Shown piece after piece: positions 45,101 through 57,125 of a stretch of DNA of 64,000 nt (the first letter of the stretch is position 1; the number at the start of each line of letters is the position of its first letter). This DNA comes from Rhizophagus irregularis (taxonomy: Eukaryota > Glomeromycota > Glomeromycetes > Glomerales > Glomeraceae): positions 1,488,001 through 1,552,000 of the forward strand of contig NC_089457.1 of assembly GCF_026210795.1 (NCBI RefSeq), read 5' to 3'. The notes beneath the pieces are model-generated. The model was not told the origin of the DNA. It did not search any database and was given only the letters and a program-made list of their open reading frames with translations. The position numbers and the translations under genes were made by a program.

Positions 45101-46688
45101 TTTATGAAACAGAAGGTTGTTTTAGGTTTAGAGAACTGTTTAGAGATACGCACGGAAAACTTACTGATGACTTATAATTGATAATCACGTGTTCGCACAA
45201 ATTCGTCACGTTACAATTGTTGAATTTGTTGATCATTTCGGATCCCAATCTGGTGACACATAATCTTGCTAATAGACGTAGATGATTAAAGGACTTTAGA
45301 TTAAAGGTATGTTATGGCCGGTTTGAAGTAAGTCGTACTTCATTTTCCAGGTCTTATTGTGGAACAGGGTTTTGGTAGTTCTTCGTTGAATAATTAAAAG
45401 GTAATACCGATTTCCTGAAAAAACTTGTCAATTGATTACCTATTATTTGTTAAACGTATGTAAGAATAATAAAAAAAGAAAGAAACCAAAATTTTGTAAC
45501 CTCCTGAATATAAGAAGTATATTCTAGACGAATCACATTTTGTCAAATTTATCACTTTGGGTACTTTTGTGAATCTATAATCCTTGAATAACAGGCTTAT
45601 TTAATTACCTGCCCTCGTTGGTTTGAAAAATCTACAAATTCTTTTGATTTTATTACATTGATTAAAGAACTAAATTTGTTCAACTCAAATGGTTTAGTAA
45701 GTTAAACTTCGAAAATTGGCCTGTAAACTGAAATTCGCATTATTTCCAAAGTAAGCAGGCCTGATGCAACTTTTTGTTTTACACAATAATTGATAAAACT
45801 TATAGATAAAAATATCGGAACTTTACGCGGAACACTTTTACATTATTGATGAAATGGAACCAAATTAACACTGGTGTTCATATTTGCGATAAATGTTATT
45901 TGTAATATTAGATTTATTAGATCCATAGTGATCGAACAGTTGGGCCATATATTAAAGAGCTGTTTCACAATTTCTTATATTCCTTAAAAGTAGGTTGAGT
46001 CTAATCGGAAATCGGTACATTAATAAGTTATATAGAAATTAAGTTACACGTACGTTGATTCCATTTCGTGAACTTATTTCCTCTTAAATTTCTTTTTATT
46101 TCTATTCAATGCATAAAAATTATAAAAAAAAAAGAATTAGAATAATTGATAGTATATTATTAGAACTACTTGATAATGCTAGGCATATTCCAATAGATCG
46201 AGTTGCTGTTATTCACTGATATTGACTAAGTAAATATAAACAAATCTTGTTACGAGCTGAAACAAGAAGAGTAAACTGATAATATTTTAAGTTATTATAA
46301 TTGACCACATTTACCATATTTTAAGAATCTGGATTAAAATATCACAACTGTAACACTGCTGTAATCGGATGAGTATCTCTTTAATAAATTTTAAGAAAAT
46401 TTTTTCATAGTCTTGTTTACTATTTGTATAAATGATGTTATTAAGTATGATGATAATTGATAAGTATTAAGGCTTAATTTCAATAGTACACGCTAAATGA
46501 ACAATTATCTTTGATCATTTAATTTTAACTTTAGTATTAACAATTAGATCATTTTCCTTGATGATTGGTTAAAGAGTCGATACAACTTTCTGGATATTTG
46601 GACGTTCATTTGTTTCAAATTTTCAACATTCTAAAAAAAAATTAAATATAATCTAATATAGCTACTAAGGCGACACAAAGTGGTAAAA
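45101..46688. other. Upstream flank of kinase copy 1, no gene seen
   Basis: The 30 bases before the ATG (minus strand: aaaacaaccttctgtttcat) match the leader of kinase copy 2. Further upstream is AT-rich DNA with no recognisable frame. Confidence 0.55.
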
Positions 46689-46874
46689 ATGGTTTTCATA
46701 GTCCGGCCGGGTTAGTTTTGTTAAGTCTTAAAAAAAAATTTTTTATATTATTACTATGCCGGGTGAGAATTTTTTAAAAATTGAAAAAAAATTTCGCATA
46801 TAAAATTTTTGAAAAAAAAAATTAAAAGCCGGGTTGCCGGGTTATTGATGAAATTTTTATATTATGAAAACCAT
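46689..46874. mobile_element. Short inverted-repeat (MITE-like) block
   Basis: atggttttcat and atgaaaaccat bound 186 bases that contain gccgggtt motifs in both halves. The boundaries and target duplication are uncertain. Confidence 0.45.
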
Positions 46875-47848
46875 AAAATCAAGTTTGTATGGCCTAAAGG
46901 CTAAACTTACATCATAAATTACCATCATTTGCATTTATTGTGCTTTTTACATAAAATGGTTTATGACTACTTGAAATTTGCATATAAACCACATAAGAAA
47001 ACCAAATCTAAACTTTTTATTTTGGATTTTAAACTATTCGTTCGTATACATCATATTAATATATGAACCCACGAAAGTGATGAAACTTACTTCCAAATTC
47101 GTCATTCAGTCTCATTCTTGTGCTATTCAGAGTTTGAGTTCTGAGTCCTGAGTCTATTGTTCAAAAAGAAGTTAACCAATAAAAATGATGATTTTTCGGG
47201 TTAGGGAAATTTTTAGTTAAAATGATTTTTTACATATAATTATAGTAATAACTAACATTACAGTTTTGAGGTTTGAAAAAATGGTAAAACCAAGAAGTGA
47301 ATGAACAATATCACATACAAATATTGCTTAATTTGACTCTTAATAACAATTGACAGTTTCTCGAATATATGGAGTATATAGCAGTATTTCCATTATCAGT
47401 TCAGATCATATGTTTCAAAAGAATTTTTGTGGACAAAAGAACTGCTTTACGAGAGAATATTTAAAGCATTTTTTTGCTGAAAACCTTTATATCCAAAATT
47501 AAGGATTTAAAAATTTATGAAAAAGAAATTTATCCATTCTATGCGGTATACCGGCTGATTAGAAAAATAAATTTTGTACTTTGAAATAAAAAAATACTTC
47601 CATAATACAATAAACAACGCGAAGTACAATGGTATTAAAAATTATAATAGATTTTTGGTAGATACAATTTCATGCAATTTATATCATATTAAATATAATT
47701 AGTATTTTTTTTTGTTTTCCAAAGTTTTTAACATGTAGTAAAGTTGTAAGAGGTTGTAAGGGTATAGAACTTCAATTACTTTTTTCATCGCGGAGTGCGG
47801 AGTGCAAAAAATAATATGAATTACTCTCATTCGCACAAGAGTTCGGCC
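46875..47848. other. No gene seen
   Basis: AT-rich intergenic DNA without a recognisable frame, repeat or RNA gene. The last eight bases, gttcggcc at 47841-47848, are the left target duplication of the next element. Confidence 0.5.
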
Positions 47849-48703
47849 TAGTTCTTCGATCCAGGTAGAAACCGTTATCCGGATAAATTAAAAAAATTAT
47901 CCGGTTTTTATCCGGATTATCCAGTTCAGATATAAATCCGGATATATCCAGATAGAAACCGAAACCCAGATAAGATTATGTATAAAAATTTTTTTCATTG
48001 ATCGATCTTAACAAATAATATCAGTGTCATTAACTTAATTAAATTTTAACTTAATATTTTTAACTAAATTAGTAATATTTTATTAGGCACTACGAATTTT
48101 GACTGAATTATGTCAATTTTTTGAAAATTTGAGAAACGTAAAATTTTGCAATAAATACATTATTATAAATATAAAAAACACACTAAAATCGTAAAATAAT
48201 GAAAGATTAGGCATAAACTAATTATTTTTATTATATTTATATACTATTTTGTAACTTAAAATTAATCAATTCAACCTTTCTATTAGTAAAAATTTTTTTT
48301 TTAAAATCATGGATCGAGGGTCAAACATATAATGGCGGCCAAAATTACAAAAATCCCAAATTTTGTTTAGCTGGGTCGGATACTGCTGCCTCTTGACAAA
48401 TATCAAACAATTTCGCAAAATTCGGGCTGGCATCATAGATGGCCTGAATTACTGCCGACCATCGAATGTTCTACTAGTAATTTTAGTAAGATAGATGGTA
48501 ATTTAATAGATAATAATTTCAATAAATAAGCAATTTAAATGATTAAAAAAAATTTTTTATAATTTTTTTTATTCGGATAATGGGTCAAACTGAATATTTC
48601 TATCCGGATATTTATCCAGATAAAACTGCGGTATCTGGATAACTATTTTTTTTTTCGGATATCCAGATACCGCGGTTTTATCTGTGCACGGATCGAAGCA
48701 CTA
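47849..48703. mobile_element. 855-base non-autonomous hAT element
   Basis: The exact 8-base target duplication gttcggcc lies at 47841-47848 and 48704-48711. The ends are tagttcttcgatcc and the complement of tagtgcttcgatcc, similar to tagtggtccgatcc of the outer hAT at 446. Both subterminal zones repeat atccggat motifs, as in that element. The interior has no long frame. It is probably moved by a hAT transposase of the same group as the outer element. Confidence 0.9.
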
Positions 48704-48711
48704 GTTCGGCC

Positions 48712-49247
48712 AAGATCTCCTTTCAATATTTTACGACGCAGAGGAACCCAAGTGCGTTGTAAATTTGTAATACAATTCATAGAAGTCAGAATATTACGTT
48801 CAGGCAAAACATGATATAAGTTTTTGTAGCATTCTTAATAGTAAATATTTTAATTTAGTATCATTAGAATCACTTTTGTCAAAACTTTATTTTGATACAA
48901 TTACAAATTATTTTTTTGGAAATGAATATTATTCTACAAAATAGACAATTTAGCTAAATTTATTAGATTATACTTAAATAGAGCTTTTAGTATAATTTCG
49001 CTTGATTGGAACTGATAATCTACACACAACATTTTGCTTATTGGTCAATTCCGTAGATCGGCCCATATGTGGAATTTAAGATGAAACTGATCTTTTTATA
49101 CCATCCAAATGTAGTTAATGCGTAAAACCACTTAATTCCTTTTTTTGGGAAATGATCATTTATTTACACATTGTACACATTATGTGCTATGTGCTCGCTT
49201 GATATTTTCTTTTTTTTTTAAAAAAAAAGAGTGCAAATTTTAATAAA
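48712..49247 (+). other. Upstream region of the MACPF-like gene
   Basis: AT-rich DNA. A pyrimidine/poly-T stretch followed by poly-A (49208-49228) lies just before the ATG at 49248. No defined promoter motif is recognised. Confidence 0.45.
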
Positions 49248-51334
49248 ATGAGCAAGAGTTTGACCTTTAAAGATAATCTTTTTACAGCAGTTGGAATTAA
49301 AGTCCGAAAGGATGGATTGGATTCTGGATATGTTCGTTTGAAGTGTGGAGAGAATTTATCAAATATTCGTCAAGAACTTGAAAAATATTCGTTAATAAAT
49401 GATACATTATTATTTGCAAAAGGTACATCTGAAATACATAGGAGAAGTGAAAGGGATTTTCTTATAGACAGTATTATAGAAGGAAAAGATGATGATTATA
49501 AATTTATAAATTTAAAAAAAAATCCATCCCATGATTACGATTTGAATATTTTGAAGGTTGACCTTCAACTAGAGCACGGACGTAAAATAATTTCTGATGG
49601 TAAAATTAAAATAGCCAAAAAGAATGCCTTTATACTTGATGTGGCAGATTTTGAGGTATGTAAAGAAAAAGGAATTGGAACAGAAAGAAAAGAATTTAAT
49701 TCAAGTGAATATAATAAATCGATAACAGAATTAACTTTAAATGGTGGTATTAATGCACAAGGCTTTGCAAAATTTGGATTATCATATGGAAAATCGAAAA
49801 ATGTTACGTCTGGAGTTGAAAAGATAACAATTTGTCATTATATTCACGTTGATAAAATTTCCTTAAAATTTAAATCTGATGAAAAACTTTGTTTTGAACC
49901 AACTGAGGAATTTAAAGATGAAATAGACAATGCTATAAGAATTGATAAGCATAAAGATAGACTTGATAAATTTAAAGAAATCACCGAAAATTTTGGCCAA
50001 TTTATTTCAAATGAAGTTTTGTTAGGTGGAAGAGCTTATTTTCTAGGAGAAGAAAATTTAGGGAAATTTTCCGAAGAAAAAAACAAAAATGTTTCTACTA
50101 CTGTAGAAGCTATGTCTTCAAATGCCGAAATGACACACACTTCTGGAAAGTTAACTGAAAATGCTAATTATTCTAAAAAGGAATGTTTTGAACTTATTGG
50201 AGGTAAATCTGATAACCTTAATAATTTTAATGAAAGTAATTGGATTCAATCTTTAGATAATTTTAAAAATTGGGATTGTACAGAATATAAAAAACCTGTT
50301 AGCATTTTCCGACCTTTATCTTATGAATTACGTGAAAAAATCTTCAAATCTATTGGAAAAAGAATTCTTTATAATGATCCAGGAGAAGATTATTTTTGTA
50401 AGCCAAATGAAAGAAATGTTTTTGTATTAAAAAATATACCAACATATATAGCAGATATTATTAAAAATAAAGATGCCGAGTGCAATATTTTTGCTACTGT
50501 TATTGATACTGATAATTCAAGAAATGATTTCTTTAATTGCCAAATCCTTTGGACACCGAATAAGAATCCAAAACTCATAATTCATTGTATTCAACATTCC
50601 CTTTATTCCGTTTTTAAAAAATCTTATAACCTTAAAATCGGACTGATGGTTGTTGGTTATGATATAAATTTCGATTTCATTAATTCAGATTCTAATATTC
50701 ACTTTGAAGTAATAGAAAATAAAATTGGGGCATCAAAATCAATGTATTGTAAAAAACTTTTTGATGATTCATTTACTGAAGAATACAAAGAATACGAAGA
50801 ACATATTTGTTTAGGAATTCCAGTACTAAGTGAATTGAAACCTTCTCATAAATTTCTTGTCATTGGTCATCATTTTTCCAATTATCAAGAGAATAATAGA
50901 ATTGGGACATACACATTTTCTTATTGTTTGAAGAAAAATCATTATGTTGAATTACCAGAATTTACTTTTCATACGCTCATTATCTCAAACTATCATAATT
51001 TTGATGAATATAATGAATATCCTTCAAATCAAGTAATACCAAAATATACTAGTTTACATTCTAGCGAAGATAATTGGGCTCCAATTTTCCTGAAACAAAA
51101 GCAGGATGAAATTAAAATAAAATATATGAAATGTAAAGGAAATTGTAAAGATACTTGTACATGTATTTGTAAAAAAACATTAAAAGATGATCATAAGTTG
51201 CATTCTTTGATAATTCTCGAGGTATTTGAATTTACGTACTTTATTAACTTATTATTATAATAATTAAATTTTATTCATAATTTTTTTTTTATTAGACTCA
51301 ACATGAAAATAATTGGAAAATATTAAGAGCGTAA
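49248..51334 (+). CDS. MACPF-like protein (stand-alone)
   Basis: A two-exon gene, 49248-51221 and 51296-51334 (intron gtattt to attag), encoding 670 residues. The intron model is preferred to read-through because the same junction style (E|TQ) starts the last exon of both kinase genes. An N-terminal segment of about 90 residues (GYVRLKCGENLSNIRQELEK) looks like a ubiquitin- or CAD-like fold; that is a guess. The MACPF-type signature FGQFISNEVLLGG lies at about 249-261, with flanking segments that could be the membrane-inserting helical clusters. The C-terminal region has a Cys cluster (CKGNCKDTCTCICKK). No signal peptide. MACPF proteins oligomerise into membrane pores or act in signalling; pore activity here is untested. 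It lies between the two kinase genes and converges with copy 2. Confidence 0.75.
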
Positions 51335-51945
51335 TTAAAAATACAATTACTTTTTTTTGAATGATTTAATTATACTCTCACGAAAACGTATTAAAATTGT
51401 CGTCGAAAAGTCACGTGAAATTCAGATCTTCCGTCACCGTAATTTCAGTTTCGTCTCAAGTATATTTATTTATTTATTTAAAAATTGATATAAAGGTATA
51501 TTATAACAAAAAGATTATGTATCTCTTGAATAACAAAAGGGAACTGTATAGCGTTTATAAAAAGTAAAATCTGCTTTACAAATATAAATCTCGGATACGT
51601 TTATTTAAAAATACAGTAATATATGGTACTGAAAATATCAACCAACATACTAGCCAACATAATATTCTGGCAAGTGACAAATAACAAATATGTTATGTAA
51701 TCTGCCAAAAAAATTTATTTAAATTAAAATTTATACTTAACAGGTAAATAATATTTCATCACAATATACAATACTTACCAATTTATAATTCCACTAATAA
51801 GTTTACTGTTAAGTGGTTTACTGAAATTAAGTTGATGAAGTGGTTTATTAAAATTATTCGTAATAGGTTTACCTTTTAATTGAATATAATGTTAGTTCGT
51901 AGTTGGTTAATAAAATTTAATAAAATTTAACACAAACTAAATTAA
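51335..51945. other. Convergent intergenic region
   Basis: It separates the plus-strand MACPF-like gene from the 3' end of kinase copy 2. 51800-51890 matches the downstream flank of copy 1. No gene is seen. Confidence 0.6.
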
Positions 51946-54900
51946 TCAATTACCATTTAAATGAACATAAAGGTCGTCATCTATATAAGAATCAATATCA
52001 AATTTGTCCTCATTAAAATTATCTTTAGTTAAAATATATTCAAATAAATTGAAAGAATATTCATCAACTCCGTTATCTTCATCTTTACAATCAATCTGTA
52101 AACTTTTATAACGTGAATATAAAATATAAATATTTAAATCCATATTAATATTTTCTTGTTGAGCTTCTGTTAAATTAACTATTTGAAAAGTAATAGAATT
52201 ACGTGTCCATTCAAATAATTTGATGATATTTTTAAATTCATAATCTGTTGTCGCATCAATAAGAATGGAACATCCTTCAGATAAAAGAAATGGTGTTATA
52301 ACATTATAGTTTTGTTTATTAGGTTGTATAACAATAGATTCTTTGATACAATTTACTTGTATTTCTCGGTTAATTGGACTAAAAATTGATAATTCTAAAG
52401 GATTCCCAATAATCATCCATAAAACGTAACATTCATTTATATCAGTTTCTATTTTTTCTGAATTTTTTATTGTCGCGAAAAATCCATCAACATCATATAA
52501 TCCAAAATTTATAGAAATATTTTTTTGATCTAACTTCTCTAACTTCGAATTCTTTCTTCTAACAATTGTTCCAAATACTTCATAATTTTCATTTTCCATT
52601 GGTGGTTCTATACTTATTTGTTTATAATGTTCACTATCTTCATCATTTAAATCTTTCAAGTTTGTTATTCCGGTCATTAAAATTTTTAAATTATCTCGAT
52701 TATTATTGTTTAATACAATATCAATTTTCCTTTTTTGTTCCAATTCAAGAATATCATATAAAGAAATTATTTCATCTAATTCAATAATTTCCAAATCATC
52801 ATCTTCGGTGTTAATATTTTTAATCATTTTAACTAAACCATCCTCTTGAATAATATTTCCATCTTGTGTAACAAAATATGAAATATTCAAATTTTTCGAA
52901 TAATATTCTAAAGATTTAATTGGTAATTTTAATTTAATCTTCTCAAAATCATCAAATAAAGTGGTAGTAGCAATTTGACTTTTAAAAGATTTTCCCAATT
53001 TAATTTTTAGAGGAAATAATTGCCCATATTCATTAAATACATTTTGTAATTCATTAAATGGTTTCATACTCTTAAGTGCTTTTTCTATGGCATTATGAAA
53101 TTCTTCAGGATATTTTATATTATCCTTACTTATTAAAACTTCATATTTTTCACATTTGACTACTAGATTGATGTTATTCTCATTACTAAAATCATCAGGT
53201 TTAACAAATAAAAAAGGAAAAGATTCGATATTTTTATTTGAACATATATTGTTTGATATTAAAATTTCTTCAAGTCTTGTTGTTGGATTTGTAATTTCAA
53301 AATAAGAATTATCAAATTTATTAACTCTAGGAATTCCAACTAAATTAATGGAAATTTTCTTACTATTTTCTATTTTATGTAATTTATTAATTACGAAACC
53401 TTGAAGTAGATGAAAATCTTCGATCCATCTTATTAATCTAAATGACTCTTCTTCAATCCACTTTTTCAACTTTAATTTATTTTCGTAATTAGCAATTCCT
53501 GGTTGTCTTCCATTAATATTATCTACTAGTTGATTTTCATTAACATTATCTACTGTAAGTGTTTTATTAGTTAATTTAGAAATAGGAATAATATTATTAT
53601 AAGAAATTATTTCAATAGTATTATTTTGATATAAATCATTCATCCAATTAGCTAATTCTTTAGGAGTTTTTATTTCTTTCCCACTTGACGTTTCTATTCT
53701 TGGCAAAAAAGTACGTATCAGGTCAAAATAATCATACTTAATTCCATTAATATTTTTAGCTGAATTATATGCTAAAGCTAAATAAAATTTTAAAATGTCA
53801 ACTTGTTGGACATGCTTTGGAAAATCTTTGAAACTTTTGATAAATAACTGCCCACCAGCTATAAATTTTTTCGCAATAATGTGACCATATTCTTCATCCG
53901 CTGAAAAAGATTTCACAAAATCAGCTTTATAAGTGATTTCAGCGACTGGAAAATTAATACACAAATCTAATTGTTTTAAACTATCATTAAATTCAGTTTT
54001 ACTGTTAAAATCAAGCAAATTTGACTTTTCAGGATTATTTATATTTGTATAAACAATAGGTTCTCCTTTACATACACTTATATCTAAATTACCATTTTCA
54101 TCAAGAACAGGTTTTTTACTTGGTTGTATACTAGACCCATCTAAAAATAAGCCATAATTTAAATTCCAGTGTTGTATTATTTTTTGTTTAGTTTCTATTA
54201 TTTAACAATGATTTATTTGATGATTTATAAAAAAAAATAGTTAATAAATGGATATTTGATTGTAAATTGTTAAATAAATAAATGGTACTTACCAATTTCT
54301 TTTTCTTCGGATTCCAAAAGTGACAATCCAGCCAATTTTATTCTCGCTCTATCATAACCATTACTTGCAGATTTTTTATACCATTCTATAGCTTTTTCAA
54401 TATCCTCATCTGTACCAATACCTTCATAAAAACAAACCGCAACATTATATTGAGCGGTACAATTATCCATATTGGCAGCTTTAAAATATAAATTAAAAGC
54501 CGTACTTTTGTCAACAAAAGTCCCAATTCCTTTTGAATAACAATAGCCTAACATATTTAAACCAAAAGAAAATCCGCCGTTGGCACTTAACTGATAGTTC
54601 TTAAAAGCTTTATTATATTGTTTATCAACTCCAAACTGAAAATAATTTCCTATATAATATTGTGCAATTGCATGTCCATTATGCGCTGCTTGACGATACC
54701 AATAAAATGCATTCGACTTCTTCTCTTTAGTTCCTATTCCATACTCGTAACAAATTCCTAAATAATATTGAGCAGCTGGATGTTGATATGATGATGCTTT
54801 CTTAAAATATTTAAATGCATCATCAGAATTTAGTGTTGTGTCTATTCCTGAATAATTCAAATATCCTAAAAAAAATAAATGATTTGGATCTACTATATCG

Positions 54901-56511
54901 ATTGTTGAATTATTATTTAACCATTCGTTAAATTCTTCTAAGGTGACGTTATATGTCAACAAACAATTTTTAAGAACTGGACGACGCTGATCACGAGTTT
55001 TTCCTTCATTCGTTATATTTATGAATGACATTATAATCATACTAATTTTATCTGAAATTTTCAGATCAACTATAAAATCATTAGGAACGTGTAGGTCTAG
55101 AAAGCCTGGATCTGGAAGGTTTAGAAGGTCTGAATATGGAAAGCCTAGAAGATCTAATGAAAAAAAATCATTAACAAAAGTTACATACTTTAGAATACAT
55201 TTTAAAATTTATTTAATTTACCTTCATCAATTAATTTATATTCTATATTATCATTATCATCTTCTTTTTCTGAAATCATTCCTTTTAATACTTGAACTAC
55301 TTCTCCAATATGCGGTCTCTTATATGGATCACCGTCCCAACATTCTAAACAAATTATATAAAAGAGTCATTATTTTAGCAACCTTTATATGCAATATAAA
55401 AATAAATTAAATTATTATTTACTTGAATAAAGATGAAGATAATCAACTGGTGTATTTGGAATATGTGCTTCTCTAAGACCATCTAGAATTTGTAAAGCCA
55501 GTTCTTTATCGTATGATTTCCCATGAAATGGAGGTTGACCACTATATATTTCCCATAATAATACGCCAACACTATAAACGTCGCTCTTTTCATCTAATGA
55601 ATATACTGAATCATTTAGACCGGATCTTAAAAATAAATTATTGAACATTATTGGATCCAAATAAGGAATTACACCAATTATATTTAATGACTCATTAGAT
55701 TCTTCTATCCTTTTTGATAATCCAAAATCAGCTATTTTGACTTTACGTTGATTAACCAATATATTATTGGAATGCTATTATAAAAATAGAACGAAAGATT
55801 TAATTGGTATTATAAAGTAAATACATAAGGTACAATATTAAATTGTAAATTACCAAATCACAATGAATAATTCCTTCATCATGCAGACACAAAACAGCAC
55901 TAGCTAACTGATATGCCAAGTTAATTTTATCATGCCAGGCAAGAATGTGATTTTCCAAATAATTTCGAAGATGCCCGTCAACGGCACATTCCAGTACCAT
56001 CACGTAATCTTTATTTAGCGAGTTTTATGAGCTATTACATTGAAATTAAATAATTATCAATATTATTTTTACCTTCATTTCGATTAGAAATTCCTAAGAA
56101 TCGGATAATATTTTCATGAAAATCGACTTTACGTAGTAATTTAAACTTATAAAAAAAATAGAAAGAAAAATTAATTCATTCACACAAACAAAAGAAAAAA
56201 TTTTTTTTTTTTTGATAAATTCACTTGTACAAAACAATCTTTGATAGAAATTTAATTACCTCATGAATAATTTCCTTTAACGTTATGTCTTTCCGCTCTT
56301 TATTTTTAAATGCCTTCAAAGCAAAAACTTTTTCGGTATTTTTCCACTTCGCCCGATATACATCACTATACGCACCAGAACCGATTGTTCTAATTTTACT
56401 AAAATGTTCATAATCATAATATTTTATATGTTCATTTTTAATGGCTTCATCGAGCCAATTAATCCATTCCTTTTCGTTAGGATTATTTGTTTGCTTCACA
56501 AATTCGGACAT
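51946..56511 (-). CDS. Protein kinase - Sel1 repeats - MACPF-like fusion protein, copy 2 (non-RD kinase)
   Basis: Exons (complement): 56511-56260, 56145-56073, 56008-55854, 55774-55423, 55344-55222, 55153-54293 and 54194-51946. The first three have exactly the lengths of copy 1. Total 1,354 residues. The ATG at 56511 is chosen over an upstream ATG because the peptide then aligns with copy 1 (VKQTNNP). The P-loop is GSGAYSDVY, the Lys lies in ALKAF, and DFG is intact. The catalytic loop reads HCDLHSNN, with Arg replaced by Cys. The Sel1 block has five repeats. The C-terminal region contains EEYGHIIAKKFIAGG, which keeps the Tyr of the MACPF signature that copy 1 lacks. All exons are open, so the gene looks functional. 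Confidence 0.85.
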
Positions 56512-56729
56512 TTTGTAGAAACAGAAAGTTGTTTTATCTCGCACGAACTTCAAAAAAGCTCGGGCATGTGATTTTGTGTGGCTTAAATTTATATTTATGC
56601 ATGATTGGATGCTAAACATTTTTGCTTAGTATCGAACAAGGTTATCATAGAAAAATTTCGAGGGCTTATCATTTCTTTTTTGTGTAACATGTCCCGGACA
56701 TTGTCCCGTGACAACACTGCGGCCAGTGA

Positions 56730-57118
56730 CAGAGACCCGGATTTATTCCGATATTAAATCGCAAATTTTTATCACGATAACGAAAAAAATTCCGATTTTA
56801 TTCCGATAAAAAATTACCAATTATAGTAAGAAACATTTGATAATTCTAGCCGGCCTACATCTTAATGCAGGCCAACTTAGGTTGCGCTAGTGACACGACA
56901 ATAATTTTTAGTCAAAAACTGTATAAATATTGCAAAATTGCAAAATCACATTTTTTAGTTAGACTTCTATCACGATATAGTCAATAAAATATGCAATAAT
57001 GATTGGCTAGTTGTCACGTGCCAGAATAAAATTGTTAAAAATCCGTTTTATTCCATAATACAGCAAAAATTCTGATTTATTCATTTATTATAAAAATGGA
57101 ATTTTCCCAGGGTCTCTG
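56730..57118. mobile_element. 389-base hAT-type MITE
   Basis: The ends cagagaccc and gggtctctg are bounded by an exact 8-base target duplication gccagtga (56722-56729 and 57119-57126). Inner arms carry ccgattttattcc and complementary gaattttt stretches. It sits on the left target duplication of the MULE. Confidence 0.9.
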
Positions 57119-57125
57119 GCCAGTG

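Noticed and set aside
51222..51260. Read-through C-terminus of the MACPF-like protein
   Set aside because: A gtattt donor and attag acceptor give a 39-base exon beginning at the same E|TQ position as in the kinase genes.
56512..56619. Upstream ATG extending kinase copy 2 by 36 residues
   Set aside because: The paralogue begins at the internal ATG, and the leader sequence is conserved between copies immediately before it.
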